DNA of 64,000 nt from JALOLG01 sp963722415 (GTDB lineage Bacteria; Actinomycetota; Acidimicrobiia; Acidimicrobiales; Ilumatobacteraceae): the NCBI GenBank assembly GCA_963722415.1, contig CAVRNI010000027.1, positions 248,001 to 312,000 of the forward strand. The letters run 5' to 3'. The position numbers and the translations under genes are program-made. Below are positions 1 to 8,175 of the stretch, in pieces. The stretch's first letter is position 1; every line of letters starts with the position of its first letter. Under the pieces are notes generated by a model. It was not told the origin of the DNA, did no database searches, and saw only the letters and a list, made by a program, of their open reading frames with translations.

Positions 1-2
1 CC

Positions 3-620
3 GTCGCCTACCTCCTGCTGCTCGTCGGGCTGGCACTGCTCGTGTTCGAGTTCTACACCGCGGGTGTCGGCATCGCCGGCGTGGTCGGCGCTGGTGCAAC
101 GATCCTCGCGTGCTACGGCCTCGCCGAGCTCCCGACCCGCGGCTGGGCGTTGGGGTTGATCGTCGCCGCGATGGTCGCGTTCGCGGTCGACGTGCAGGTC
201 GGGTTGCCCCGCGTCTGGACAGGTGTCGGCGTGATGCTCACGATCGTCGGCAGCTGGTACCTCTTCGAGCCGTTGCCCGGTAGCTCGCTGCGGCCGTCGT
301 GGATCACGCTGATCGCCGGCATCGGCGGGATCATGCTGACGTTCATCGTCGGCATGCCGTCGATGGTGCGAACCCGCTTCGCGACGCCCACGATCGGACG
401 CGAGTGGATGATCGGTGAGCTCGGTCTGGTCGTCGAACGGGCCGATCCCGACGGCGTCGTCGAGGTCCGCGAGGCGCGGTGGCGGGCGCGGACGAATCGC
501 GCGACTCCAGTTGAACCCGGTGACTCGATCAGGGTCGTCGCCATCGACGGCGTCACGCTCGAGATCGAGCCGTTGGACGGCGCCGCCAAGGACTATCGCG
601 AGGCGCGTCCGAAGTCATAG
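3..620 (+). CDS. NfeD-family membrane protein, C-terminal part (cut by window edge)
   Basis: The reading frame is open to the left edge, so the start lies outside the window; the GTG at 42 is only an internal codon. What is visible is about five hydrophobic segments followed by a short soluble tail of about 60 residues with a GELGLVVE turn and alternating charged strands. This is the layout of long NfeD proteins: a ClpP-like serine protease domain (not visible here), a membrane region, then an OB-fold. Such proteins act with stomatin/SPFH partners in membrane quality control. The family call rests on topology and the OB-like tail; the protease part cannot be checked. Confidence 0.7.
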   Translation, partial: VAYLLLLVGLALLVFEFYTAGVGIAGVVGAGATILACYGLAELPTRGWALGLIVAAMVAFAVDVQVGLPRVWTGVGVMLTIVGSWYLFEPLPGSSLRPSWITLIAGIGGIMLTFIVGMPSMVRTRFATPTIGREWMIGELGLVVERADPDGVVEVREARWRARTNRATPVEPGDSIRVVAIDGVTLEIEPLDGAAKDYREARPKS

Positions 621-647
621 GCGTCCTGGACCGCGTCCGACCCGGGC

Positions 648-2366
648 TCACGGTTCGGGCAGATGTGGTCCGCCGATCCGCATGTCGCCGCGTCGTCGCG
701 TGACCGCCCGCGCGTCGAGCTCGGCGACGAGCGGCAACGCGTACTTGCGACTGGCCCCCGTGGCGTCGCGGAACTGGGCGATGGTGAAGCCCTCCGGATG
801 CTCGACGAGGAGCTCGGCCGCGACACGGCCGGCGTCGTCGATCGTTGCGGAGTGGAAGACGATCCCGTCGCGCTCGACGAGGAGCCCGCGCCGGATCAGC
901 TCGCGAATCACCGATCGGTCGACATCGTCGACCGCGGGAGGCGTGAACCCGCCGGCCTTCGCGACGGCGAGGAACGGGTGGTCGGCGAACGGATCCTCGA
1001 TGCCCGCCGGGCGCGCCCGGCCGGCGTCGATCATGACGCCGTCGAGCGTGTCCAGCACCGCACGCTGTCGCTCGTCGAGAGTCGCCACGTCGAGACCGAC
1101 CGAGCCCGAGCCGGCGATGGTCGTGCGGAGTTGTTCGGTCGTCACGGCGAGCACCTCGTCGGCGACGGCCCAGCGACCCACCGTCGGCGCGACGCGCGTG
1201 CCGGTCAGCAGTTCGAGCTCGTGAACGTCGATCCACCCGCGCTCGCGGATCACCCGCTCGACCGTGCGATCCGGAGTGGCCTTCGACGCCGGTCGTACCG
1301 GCGCCACGTCGAGCACCTCGCCACCGCCGACGGTCTCGTCGCGGCCCGACTCGCGCAGCACGTACCGATCGCCGGGCAGCAGCGGAAGGTCGACGGGCAG
1401 GTGGAGCCGCACGATCCCGCGCGTGCCCGGCGACAGCGCGTCCGATCCGATCACCCGCACCTTGACGGGCACCTCGCGTGAGCCGATGTACGCCAGAAAC
1501 GCGCCGCGCCGTGAGACGTCGTGGTCGAGCGGCGTGAGCACCTCGAGCGTGGCGTCGAAGCGGTGGGTCGGCAGCCACCGCCCCGGCGACACGACCACGT
1601 CACCGCGGACGACGTCGTCGTGGGCGATGCCCGCCAGGTTCAGCGCGACGCGGTTGCCGGGTCCGATGCGGTCGATCCCCGACCCGAACGATTGGATCGA
1701 CCGCACCCGGGCCGGCCGACCGCCGGGCTCGATCACGACCGCGTGATCGCGCGTGAGCGACCCACCGGTCAGGGTGCCGGTCACGACGGTGCCGCTCCCC
1801 TTGGCGGCGAAGACGCGGTCGATCCACAGTCGCGGGCGCGACCGGTCGTCCGCCTGCGGCGTCGTGGCGACCAGGTCGTCGAGCGCGGCGCGGAGGTCGT
1901 CGAGACCCTCACCGGTCGTCACCGAGACCGGCACCACGCGGGCACCCTGCAGGAATGTCTCCGCCACGTGGTCGTCGACGTCGAGCAGTGCCAACTCGCG
2001 GCCCTCGTCGTCGACCAGGTCGACCTTGGTGAGGGCGATCACGCCGTGGCCGACGCCGAGCAGTTCGAGGATGCGGAGGTGCTCCTCCGATTGCGGCTTC
2101 CACCCCTCGGTCGCGGCGACCACGAACAGGCAAGCGTCGACTCCGCCGACTCCGGCCAGCATGTTGCGCAGGAACCGCACATGGCCAGGGACGTCGATGA
2201 AGCTGATCCCGGCCCCCGACGGCAGCGTCGTGTGGGCGAAACCCAGATCGATCGTGAGCCCGCGCCGCTTCTCCTCCTCGAAGCGATCGGGATCGGTGCC
2301 GGTGAGTGCCAGCACCAGCGACGACTTCCCATGATCGACGTGGCCGGCAGTGGCGACGACCCTCAC
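648..2366 (-). CDS. selB: Selenocysteine-specific elongation factor SelB
   Basis: SelB delivers Sec-tRNA to UGA codons marked by a SECIS element. The start is the GTG at 2366, giving 572 residues, because the protein then begins VRVVATAGHVDHGKSS with the GTPase P-loop in place; the open frame upstream is out-of-character sequence. G-domain motifs seen are GHVDHGKS, DVPGH and LTKVD, followed by EF-Tu-like domains 2 and 3 (DRVFAAKGSGTVVTGTL) and a C-terminal winged-helix region for mRNA binding. Length is slightly below the E. coli protein (about 614). The start lies 13 bases after the selA stop, so the two form an operon. Confidence 0.93.
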   Translation of the reverse strand: MRVVATAGHVDHGKSSLVLALTGTDPDRFEEEKRRGLTIDLGFAHTTLPSGAGISFIDVPGHVRFLRNMLAGVGGVDACLFVVAATEGWKPQSEEHLRILELLGVGHGVIALTKVDLVDDEGRELALLDVDDHVAETFLQGARVVPVSVTTGEGLDDLRAALDDLVATTPQADDRSRPRLWIDRVFAAKGSGTVVTGTLTGGSLTRDHAVVIEPGGRPARVRSIQSFGSGIDRIGPGNRVALNLAGIAHDDVVRGDVVVSPGRWLPTHRFDATLEVLTPLDHDVSRRGAFLAYIGSREVPVKVRVIGSDALSPGTRGIVRLHLPVDLPLLPGDRYVLRESGRDETVGGGEVLDVAPVRPASKATPDRTVERVIRERGWIDVHELELLTGTRVAPTVGRWAVADEVLAVTTEQLRTTIAGSGSVGLDVATLDERQRAVLDTLDGVMIDAGRARPAGIEDPFADHPFLAVAKAGGFTPPAVDDVDRSVIRELIRRGLLVERDGIVFHSATIDDAGRVAAELLVEHPEGFTIAQFRDATGASRKYALPLVAELDARAVTRRRGDMRIGGPHLPEP

Positions 2367-2379
2367 TGGACTCGGACCG

Positions 2380-3658
2380 TCACGTGATTGCGCGGAGGGC
2401 GTGGACGAGGTCGGCGTCGTCTTCGGGATCGACACCGCGCAGGTCGAGGTACGTGCGTTGGTCGCGGACACGCCCGACGATCGGTGTCGGCGCCGCCCGC
2501 AGGCCGGCCAGGTGATCGCCGTCGAGCGCCACACCGTACGACGGCATCGTCACGCCGGGCGCCGAGCCGGCGCCCGGCAGCGCCTCGGTCGCGACCGCCT
2601 CCCCCACACCCGCTTCGGTCACGATCCGCAATGCCCGGTCGCGGAGAACCGTGACCGGAGCGTCGACCATCCGCCAGAACGGGATCGTGACCGCCGCGTC
2701 ACGGCGGAGGTACGCGAGCGCGACGTCCTGCAGCGACCCGAGCACCAGTCCCCCGGGACGCAGCGCCCTGGCGAGCGGATGTGCGGCGCACGCCGCGACG
2801 AGGTCGGCCCGACCGGCGATGATGCCGGCCTGTGGGCCGCCCAGCAGCTTGTCGCCGCTGAACGTCACCAGCGCCGCACCGTCGGCCAGGGTCTGCACGG
2901 CCGCCGGCTCGCCGGCCAGCCACGCCGGTGGCGGGCCGGTGAGCCACGGCACGCTGGCGTCGAGGAGCCCGCTTCCGATGTCGACGACCACGGGGAGCCC
3001 GAGCGTCGCCAGCTCGCTGACGGACGTGCCCTCGACGAAGCCGTCGATCCGGTAGTTGCTCGGATGCACCTTGAGCACGATCGCCGCGTCGACGCCGCGC
3101 CGCCCGATCGCCTTGGAGTAGTCGGCGAGCCGGGTGCGGTTGGTGGTACCGACGTCGACGAGGCGGGCCCCGGACTGCTCCATCACGTCGGGCACCCGGA
3201 ACGCACCGCCGATCTCGACGCTCTCGCCGCGGCTCACCGGCACGTCACGGTCCCTCGGCGAGGGCGGCGAGCACGAGCAGCACGGCCGCCGCGTTGTTGT
3301 TGACGACGATCGCCGACTCGGCGCCGCACAGCCTGGCGAACAGCTGCCCGACCGCCCGCTGGCGCGAGCCGCGCTCACCCGTCGCGAGGTCGAACTCCAC
3401 CGACTGGGCATGCGCCGCCTGCACGTGCGCCAGCGGTGCACGGCCCAGGTTGGTGTGCAGCAGCACGCCGGTCGCGTTGATCACCGGCGTCAGCAACGTG
3501 CGTCGGAACGCCTCCGCCCGTTCCGGCGCCGACCCGGGGTCGCCGGCCGCGATCGCGTCACGCGCGATGTCGACGAGGATCGGATGCGGCAGCCCGGAGG
3601 CGCCGAGCGAGCGGGCGAGCGCGTCGACCGATGGCGGACGCTCGGCGGGTGCGCTCAT
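2380..3658 (-). CDS. selA: L-seryl-tRNA(Sec) selenium transferase SelA (apparent +1 frameshift)
   Basis: SelA is the PLP enzyme that converts seryl-tRNA(Sec) to selenocysteinyl-tRNA. The N-terminal part (ATG at 3658) reads LLTPVINATGVLLHTNLGRAPL-like sequence through NNNAAAVLLVLAAL and hits an in-frame TGA at 3245-3247. The rest, from DVPVSRGESVEIGGAFR through the PLP-lysine motif FSGDKLLGGPQAG, continues in the +1 frame to the stop at 2380. The total of 1279 bases is one more than a multiple of three, so removing one base between about 3245 and 3262 gives a normal 425-residue SelA. Causes could be a sequence error, a broken gene or +1 frameshifting at the UGA. It is followed directly by selB. 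Confidence 0.88.
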
Positions 3659-3684
3659 CGTCAGGGAGCCTACGCTCGGCCATC

Positions 3685-4122
3685 GTGCCGCTGCCGATCC
3701 ACGTCATCCGCCTCGACCCCGACCTGCCACTGCCGTCGTACTCGCGCGCCGGCGACGCCGGCATCGACCTGCTCGCCCGCGAGGACGGCGTCGTCTCGGC
3801 AGCCGGCGGGCGCCTGGTGATGCCGACCGGCATCGCGACCGCGATCCCCGTCGGACACGCCGGCTTCGTGCTCCCCCGTAGCGGTCTGGCGGCGAAACAC
3901 GGCGTCACAGTGGTCAATGCCCCCGGCCTCATCGACTCCGGGTACCGCGGCGAGCTCAAGGTCGTGCTGCTCAACACCGACCCGACCGCCGACTACACGA
4001 TCCACCGCGGCGACCGCATCGCCCAGCTCGTGATCCAGCCCGTCGACGAGATCGCCTGGCAAGTCGTCGACCACCTCGACGGCGACGACCGCGGCGGCGG
4101 CTTCGGCCACACCGGCCGCTGA
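3685..4122 (+). CDS. dut: Deoxyuridine 5'-triphosphate nucleotidohydrolase (dUTPase)
   Basis: Hydrolyses dUTP to dUMP and pyrophosphate, which keeps uracil out of DNA and feeds thymidylate synthesis. The GTG at 3685 gives 145 residues, a normal length for a trimeric dUTPase. All five family motifs can be read in order: AGDAGIDL, PRSGLA, VVNAPGLIDSGYRGEL, GDRIAQLVI and the glycine-rich C-terminal RGGGFGHTG. An upstream in-frame ATG at 3631 would overlap the divergent selA start and is not needed by the fold. It is transcribed away from selA with only 26 bases between the starts. Confidence 0.95.
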   Translation: MPLPIHVIRLDPDLPLPSYSRAGDAGIDLLAREDGVVSAAGGRLVMPTGIATAIPVGHAGFVLPRSGLAAKHGVTVVNAPGLIDSGYRGELKVVLLNTDPTADYTIHRGDRIAQLVIQPVDEIAWQVVDHLDGDDRGGGFGHTGR

Positions 4123-4139
4123 AAAATCCCCCGAAACCC

Positions 4140-4192
4140 CGGAACTGTCTGCTTCAGATTGCCCGTGGCGTCATCTGAAGCAGACAGAACGG
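4140..4192. repeat. Palindromic repeat, copy A
   Basis: A perfect 15-bp inverted repeat: CTGTCTGCTTCAGAT at 4145-4159 and its complement at 4173-4187, with a 13-base loop. Similarity to copy C (37872-37924) extends past the stem to CGGAA on one side and AACGG on the other, in inverted orientation, with only about five loop bases different. It lies between the convergent 3' ends of dut and the Nudix gene, so it could also act as a two-way terminator, but there is no U-run. Confidence 0.9.
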
Positions 4193-4912
4193 CTATTTCC
4201 AGGCGAAGACGGGTTGTTCGAGGTGGTCGACGCGCTCGTTGAGGCGGCCCTCGAGGGCGACCCAACGGAACTGGACGAGCACGGCACCGGTCGGGGCGTG
4301 GATGAGGTCGCGGCCGAGGGGGACCTGGACGACGGGTCGCTCGCTCTCGGGGATCGAGACGAAGCGCGGCGAGTCGTCGCGGCACAGCTCGTGCAGGCCG
4401 ATCCGGTAGGCGGCGAGCACCTCATCCGGGTCGGGCACGAGGATCGGATCGCCGCCGCCCCACACCACCACCGGCGTGATCACGTAGCCGGAACGGGTCG
4501 GGTAGTCGTCGAGCAGGCCGAGCACGGCCGACTCGTCGAGCGACACGCCGAGCTCTTCGTCGAGCTCCCGCAGGGCGGCGTCGACCGGACGTTCGCCCGG
4601 GTCGAGCCGGCCGCCCGGCAATGCCCACTGCGCGGCGTGCAGTCTGAGCCCCGAAGCCCGCCGGCACAGCAGGAACGCCGCGCCACCCGCGACGCCTTCC
4701 ACCCTCCCGTCGAGGCCGGCGGTCTCGCCGGGCACCCGCGCCATGTCCCACTCGGCCGTCAGCGGATCGTCGGCGTCGCGCACCGCGTCGGAGTCGACGA
4801 GCACCACCGCGACCGCGGCGTGTCGACGTTCGTCGAGCGCGTGCGCGAGGCGGTCGTGGCCGGCGAGGTTCGCCGCGATCCGTTGGCGGAGGGTGTCGTC
4901 GTAGGGGATCAC
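4193..4912 (-). CDS. Nudix hydrolase (CoA pyrophosphatase-like)
   Basis: A 239-residue protein with a clear Nudix box, GGRLDPGERPVDAALRELDE followed by ELGV, with the catalytic REL.EE helix intact. It is preceded by a strand reading AAFLLCRRASGLRLHAAQWALPGG, as in CoA/NAD diphosphatases of the NudL/YeaB type; the substrate cannot be fixed from sequence. The GTG start at 4912 overlaps the arsR stop (GTGTGA), so translation is probably coupled to the upstream repressor gene. The longer open frame upstream of 4912 is arsR read in another frame. Confidence 0.85.
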   Translation of the reverse strand: MIPYDDTLRQRIAANLAGHDRLAHALDERRHAAVAVVLVDSDAVRDADDPLTAEWDMARVPGETAGLDGRVEGVAGGAAFLLCRRASGLRLHAAQWALPGGRLDPGERPVDAALRELDEELGVSLDESAVLGLLDDYPTRSGYVITPVVVWGGGDPILVPDPDEVLAAYRIGLHELCRDDSPRFVSIPESERPVVQVPLGRDLIHAPTGAVLVQFRWVALEGRLNERVDHLEQPVFAWK

Positions 4913-5316
4913 ACGGCTCGGGCACGTTCGGCCTGGGTGCCACCCTCGCCGAGGGCGACCCGCAACGACGCCAGCCGCTCCGGCCGCAGCCGGAACCACG
5001 CCCATTTGCCGCGCTGCTCCCGATCGAGGATGCCGGCCTTGACGAGCTGGGAGAGGTGGTGGCTGACGGTGGGTTGGGCGCGATCGAGCGCCCCTGGCAG
5101 GTCACAGGCGCAGATCTCACCCGTCGGAGAGCACGCCACCATCGACACCAGACGGACGCGGGCCGGATCGGCGAGGGCCTTCAGCACGGCTGCCAGCTCG
5201 ATCGCCTCTGCCTCGTCGAGCGGGCCGTCGAGCAGCGGGGGGCAACACCGTTCACCTTCCACAGGATCATATTGACAGATTTCGATGCGATCGACAACAT
5301 CCACCGCCTTCGTCAC
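4909..5316 (-). CDS. ArsR/SmtB-family metal-sensing repressor
   Basis: A winged-helix repressor with the signature LKALADPARVRLVSMV, the cysteine motif EICACDL at the start of the DNA-binding helix region (the As(III)/Sb(III) or heavy-metal site of ArsR proteins) and the recognition helix AQPTVSHHLSQL. An additional CC pair near the N-terminus (GERCCPP) could add ligands. The start is uncertain: the ATG-side extension to 5316 covers an operator-like AT-rich stretch, and the GTG about 20 codons later (VEGERCC) is an alternative. It is coupled to the downstream Nudix gene; no metal pump is adjacent, so the ligand is unknown. Confidence 0.85.
   Translation of the reverse strand: MTKAVDVVDRIEICQYDPVEGERCCPPLLDGPLDEAEAIELAAVLKALADPARVRLVSMVACSPTGEICACDLPGALDRAQPTVSHHLSQLVKAGILDREQRGKWAWFRLRPERLASLRVALGEGGTQAERARAV
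5268..5287. promoter_or_regulatory. Candidate ArsR operator/promoter
   Basis: A locally AT-rich stretch in very GC-rich DNA with the imperfect palindrome CATATTGACAG/TTTCGATG. It has the TTGA...TCGAT look of actinobacterial ArsR operators and includes TTGACA on the plus strand and TATGAT on the minus strand. It lies at the 5' end of the arsR-like frame, which suggests autoregulation and a later translation start. This is inference from composition and position only. Confidence 0.4.
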
Positions 5317-5368
5317 GACCTTCCGCGCCCCACGCGGAGGACGGTGACCAAGGCGAGAGGGGCCGATG

Positions 5369-7108
5369 TCAGCCCCGGTAGCCGCTGGTGATCGGCATCC
5401 GGCGGTCCTTGCCGAACGCCTTGGCGCTCACCCGGACGCCCGGCGGGCACTGCCGGCGTTTGTACTCGGCGATGTCGACGAGGCGGGTGACCCGCCGCAC
5501 GATCGCCTCGTCGTGGCCGAGCTCGATGATCTCGGCGGCGGTGCGATCATCCTCGACGTACAACTCGAGGATCGGGTCGAGCACGTCGTACGGCGGCAGG
5601 CTCTGGTCGTCGCGCTGGTCGGGCCGCAACTCGGCCGACGGCGGCTTGGTGATCACTGCCGGTGGAACCACATCGCGGCCGGCCGCCCGGTTGACGTACC
5701 GGCAGAGCTCGAACGCGCGCGTCTTCAGCACGTCCTTGATCACGGCGTACCCACCGACGGAGTCGCCGTAGATCGTGAAGTAACCGACCGCCATCTCGCT
5801 CTTGTTGCCGGTCGTGAGCACCATCCAACCGAACTCGTTCGACAGCGCCATCAGCAGCTGGCCGCGGCACCGGCTCTGCAGGTTCTCGTACGTCAGGCCC
5901 GGCTCCCGGCCCGTGAACGACGGCGCGAGCATGTCGAGGTAGGCCTGGAAGGCGGGTTCGATCGAGATCGTCCGGTAGTCGATGCCGAGGTTCTCGGCGA
6001 GCAGCTGGGCGTCGGACTTGGAATGGTCGCTCGAGTAGCGCGACGGCATCGACACACCGTGCACGTGTTCAGGGCCGAGGGCATCGGCCGCGATACATGC
6101 GACGAGCGTCGAGTCGAGCCCGCCCGACAGCCCGATCACGACGTCGGTGAAGCCGTTCTTGCGGCAGTAGTCACGCGTTCCGAGCACGAGCGCGTCGTAG
6201 AGCTCGCGATCCGGATCGAGCGGCAGCGCCATCGGGTTCGTCGGGTGGTCGGCATTGACATCGGAGAACTCGGCGTTGACACGCGGTGCGTCACTCACGT
6301 GCACCAACGGCAACTCGATCTCGGTCCGCCGCCCACGAGGATCGAGCAGGCGCTTGCGATAGACGGGCGGGATCGGCACGTCGACGATCATCAGCTGCTC
6401 GACGAACTGGGGCGCCCTGGCGAGCAGGTTCCCCTCGCCGTCGAACACGAGCGATCCGCCGTCGAACACCAACTCGTCCTGGCCACCGACCTGGTTGACG
6501 TACACGATCGCGCTCGATGCATCGGCCGCCCTGGTCGCGATCATCCGCTCGCGCGCGGGCCCCTTGCGCCAGTGGTACGGCGAGCCGTTGATGTTGATGC
6601 TGAGCTCGGCGCCACCAGCCGATTGCGTCGCGAGTGGACCGAACGGGCTCCAGATGTCCTCGCAGATCGAGATCCCGACCTTCACGCCGCCGATGACGTA
6701 CAGCTCGAGCGGATCGTTCTCGGTGCCGGGTGTGAAGTAGCGGGCCTCGTCGAACACGGCGTAGTTCGGGAGCAGCCGCTTGCGATACGTGCCGAGCACG
6801 TCGCCGTTGGCGCACACCGCCGCCGCGTTGTAGAGATCGCGGTCTTCGTCGACGAAGCCGACGACCGCCGCGCAGCGACGCGTCCGTGCCGCGAGCTTGT
6901 CGAGGATCAGGCGGTTGTCGGCGACGAACCCCGGCTTGAGGACGAGGTCCTCCGGTGGGTAGCCGGTGGTCGACAGCTCGGGGAACGCCACGATGTCGCA
7001 CCCGGCCTCGTCGGCCTGGTCGTAGGCGTCCGACAGCTTGGTCAGGTTGCCGTCGAGGTCGCCCACGGTCGGGTTGAGCTGGGCCAACGCGATGCGCAAC
7101 ACGGTCAC
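5369..7108 (-). CDS. nadE: Glutamine-dependent NAD+ synthetase
   Basis: Makes NAD+ from deamido-NAD+ using glutamine-derived ammonia. It has 579 residues in two domains: an N-terminal nitrilase-type glutaminase with the Glu-Lys-Cys triad (FPELSTTGYPPEDL, YRKRLLPNY, GISICEDIW) and a C-terminal synthetase with the ATP-binding loop GLSGGLDSTLVA. TGNKSEMAVGYFTIYGD and a C-terminal KRRQCPPGVRVSAKAFG, both strongly conserved in the family, are present. The start MTVLRIALAQLNPTVGD matches the usual nitrilase start. It appears to be a single gene, with about 50 bases to the next gene on each side. Confidence 0.96.
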   Translation of the reverse strand: MTVLRIALAQLNPTVGDLDGNLTKLSDAYDQADEAGCDIVAFPELSTTGYPPEDLVLKPGFVADNRLILDKLAARTRRCAAVVGFVDEDRDLYNAAAVCANGDVLGTYRKRLLPNYAVFDEARYFTPGTENDPLELYVIGGVKVGISICEDIWSPFGPLATQSAGGAELSININGSPYHWRKGPARERMIATRAADASSAIVYVNQVGGQDELVFDGGSLVFDGEGNLLARAPQFVEQLMIVDVPIPPVYRKRLLDPRGRRTEIELPLVHVSDAPRVNAEFSDVNADHPTNPMALPLDPDRELYDALVLGTRDYCRKNGFTDVVIGLSGGLDSTLVACIAADALGPEHVHGVSMPSRYSSDHSKSDAQLLAENLGIDYRTISIEPAFQAYLDMLAPSFTGREPGLTYENLQSRCRGQLLMALSNEFGWMVLTTGNKSEMAVGYFTIYGDSVGGYAVIKDVLKTRAFELCRYVNRAAGRDVVPPAVITKPPSAELRPDQRDDQSLPPYDVLDPILELYVEDDRTAAEIIELGHDEAIVRRVTRLVDIAEYKRRQCPPGVRVSAKAFGKDRRMPITSGYRG

Positions 7109-7157
7109 GCGTTCAGGCTATCGACCTGCGATCACGACACCCGGAACGGGTCGAGCG

Positions 7158-8168
7158 CTAGTTCCGGAACGGGTCCAGCTCGGCGATCCACACCTCGCGC
7201 GCGGGTGTGAACTCGTCGGCGAAGGTGGGGTCGGTGAGCGGACCGCGGGGCGACCCGTAGTACGGGTAGCCGGGTCCGAGGCGCACGAACGTGCAGATCG
7301 GGAACGCAGCGTCCAGGGCGACGCCGGAGAAGTTGAGCCGCGCCGGTTGGACCGAGACGTCGCAGTCGGCGAGCGGATCGACGACCGTCTGGAAGTACGC
7401 GACGTCGCCCTGTCCCAGCCCGGTGACCTCGGGCCCCACCGGTCCTTCGATGACGACGCCCGGTCTGGTCTGCGCCATCTCGGCCATCGAGGACGCCCGT
7501 CCGGTCGGGATGGCGATGGAAACCAGCTCGCCGAGCACACACGGCCGCGCCCCGTCGTTGCGGACGACGAGGCCGGCCTCGGCGACCGCGGTCGTGAGCT
7601 CACGGGCGAGGCACGGGTCGACCGGGCGGTCGGCAGGCAGGAACGCCAGCACCGCCTCGCCGCACGCCATCACCGCCGCGGTCGGCACCAGGCGTTCGTC
7701 ACCGTTCAACTCGAGTTCGACGGAACGCAGTGGCGCGAGCGGAGCGCACTGGGCGTCCGGGCTGCCGAAGAGGAGCTCCCCCCAGCCACCGGCCTCCAGA
7801 CGGACGGACGATTCGGCGCCGTCGACGCGGTCCGTCGGATCCGTCAGGTCGAGCTCGCACGTCTCGTTCGTCAGGTTCTCGAACCGGATCACGGCATCGG
7901 TGGCACCGGTCGCCTCGTCGATGCGAACGCCGGACGTCCAGACCGCCAGGGATTCAGGATCGGTCGAACACCGTTCCGGCAATGGCGCCGGCTCGACCGT
8001 CCCGAGGCTGGCGATCACGTCGGTCGTCGTCGGCAGCGCGGCGTCGGCCGCACCGGGACTGTCGCCGTCGCGCACGATCAGGATCGTGACGACTCCGACC
8101 GCGATCGCGCCACCGCTCACCGCGAGCCACGGCAGCAAGGATCGCGGGCGTCGCCACCACGGCATCAT
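7158..8168 (-). CDS. Exported/membrane-anchored protein, unknown function (DUF4232-like)
   Basis: About 336 residues from the first of two adjacent ATGs (8168 or 8165). A basic start, MPWWRRPRS, is followed by one hydrophobic segment (LLPWLAVSGGAIAVGVVTILIV) and then an extracytoplasmic region with two modules rich in aromatic and cysteine residues. Each has a pattern like RFENLTNETCELDL, which resembles DUF4232 beta-sandwich domains common in secreted actinobacterial proteins. No catalytic motif is apparent. It starts 7 bases after the sugar-dehydrogenase gene, so the two are probably co-transcribed. Confidence 0.6.
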   Translation of the reverse strand: MMPWWRRPRSLLPWLAVSGGAIAVGVVTILIVRDGDSPGAADAALPTTTDVIASLGTVEPAPLPERCSTDPESLAVWTSGVRIDEATGATDAVIRFENLTNETCELDLTDPTDRVDGAESSVRLEAGGWGELLFGSPDAQCAPLAPLRSVELELNGDERLVPTAAVMACGEAVLAFLPADRPVDPCLARELTTAVAEAGLVVRNDGARPCVLGELVSIAIPTGRASSMAEMAQTRPGVVIEGPVGPEVTGLGQGDVAYFQTVVDPLADCDVSVQPARLNFSGVALDAAFPICTFVRLGPGYPYYGSPRGPLTDPTFADEFTPAREVWIAELDPFRN

Positions 8169-8175
8169 CGCAGCG

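Noticed and set aside
7141..7178. Repeated CCGGAACGGGTC near the end of the DUF4232-like gene
   Set aside because: One copy is coding sequence and the other only 11 bases outside it; no stem or operator layout was seen.
5366..7210. 614-codon plus-strand open frame opposite nadE
   Set aside because: Mirror frame caused by high G+C codon bias; nadE on the other strand has every family motif.
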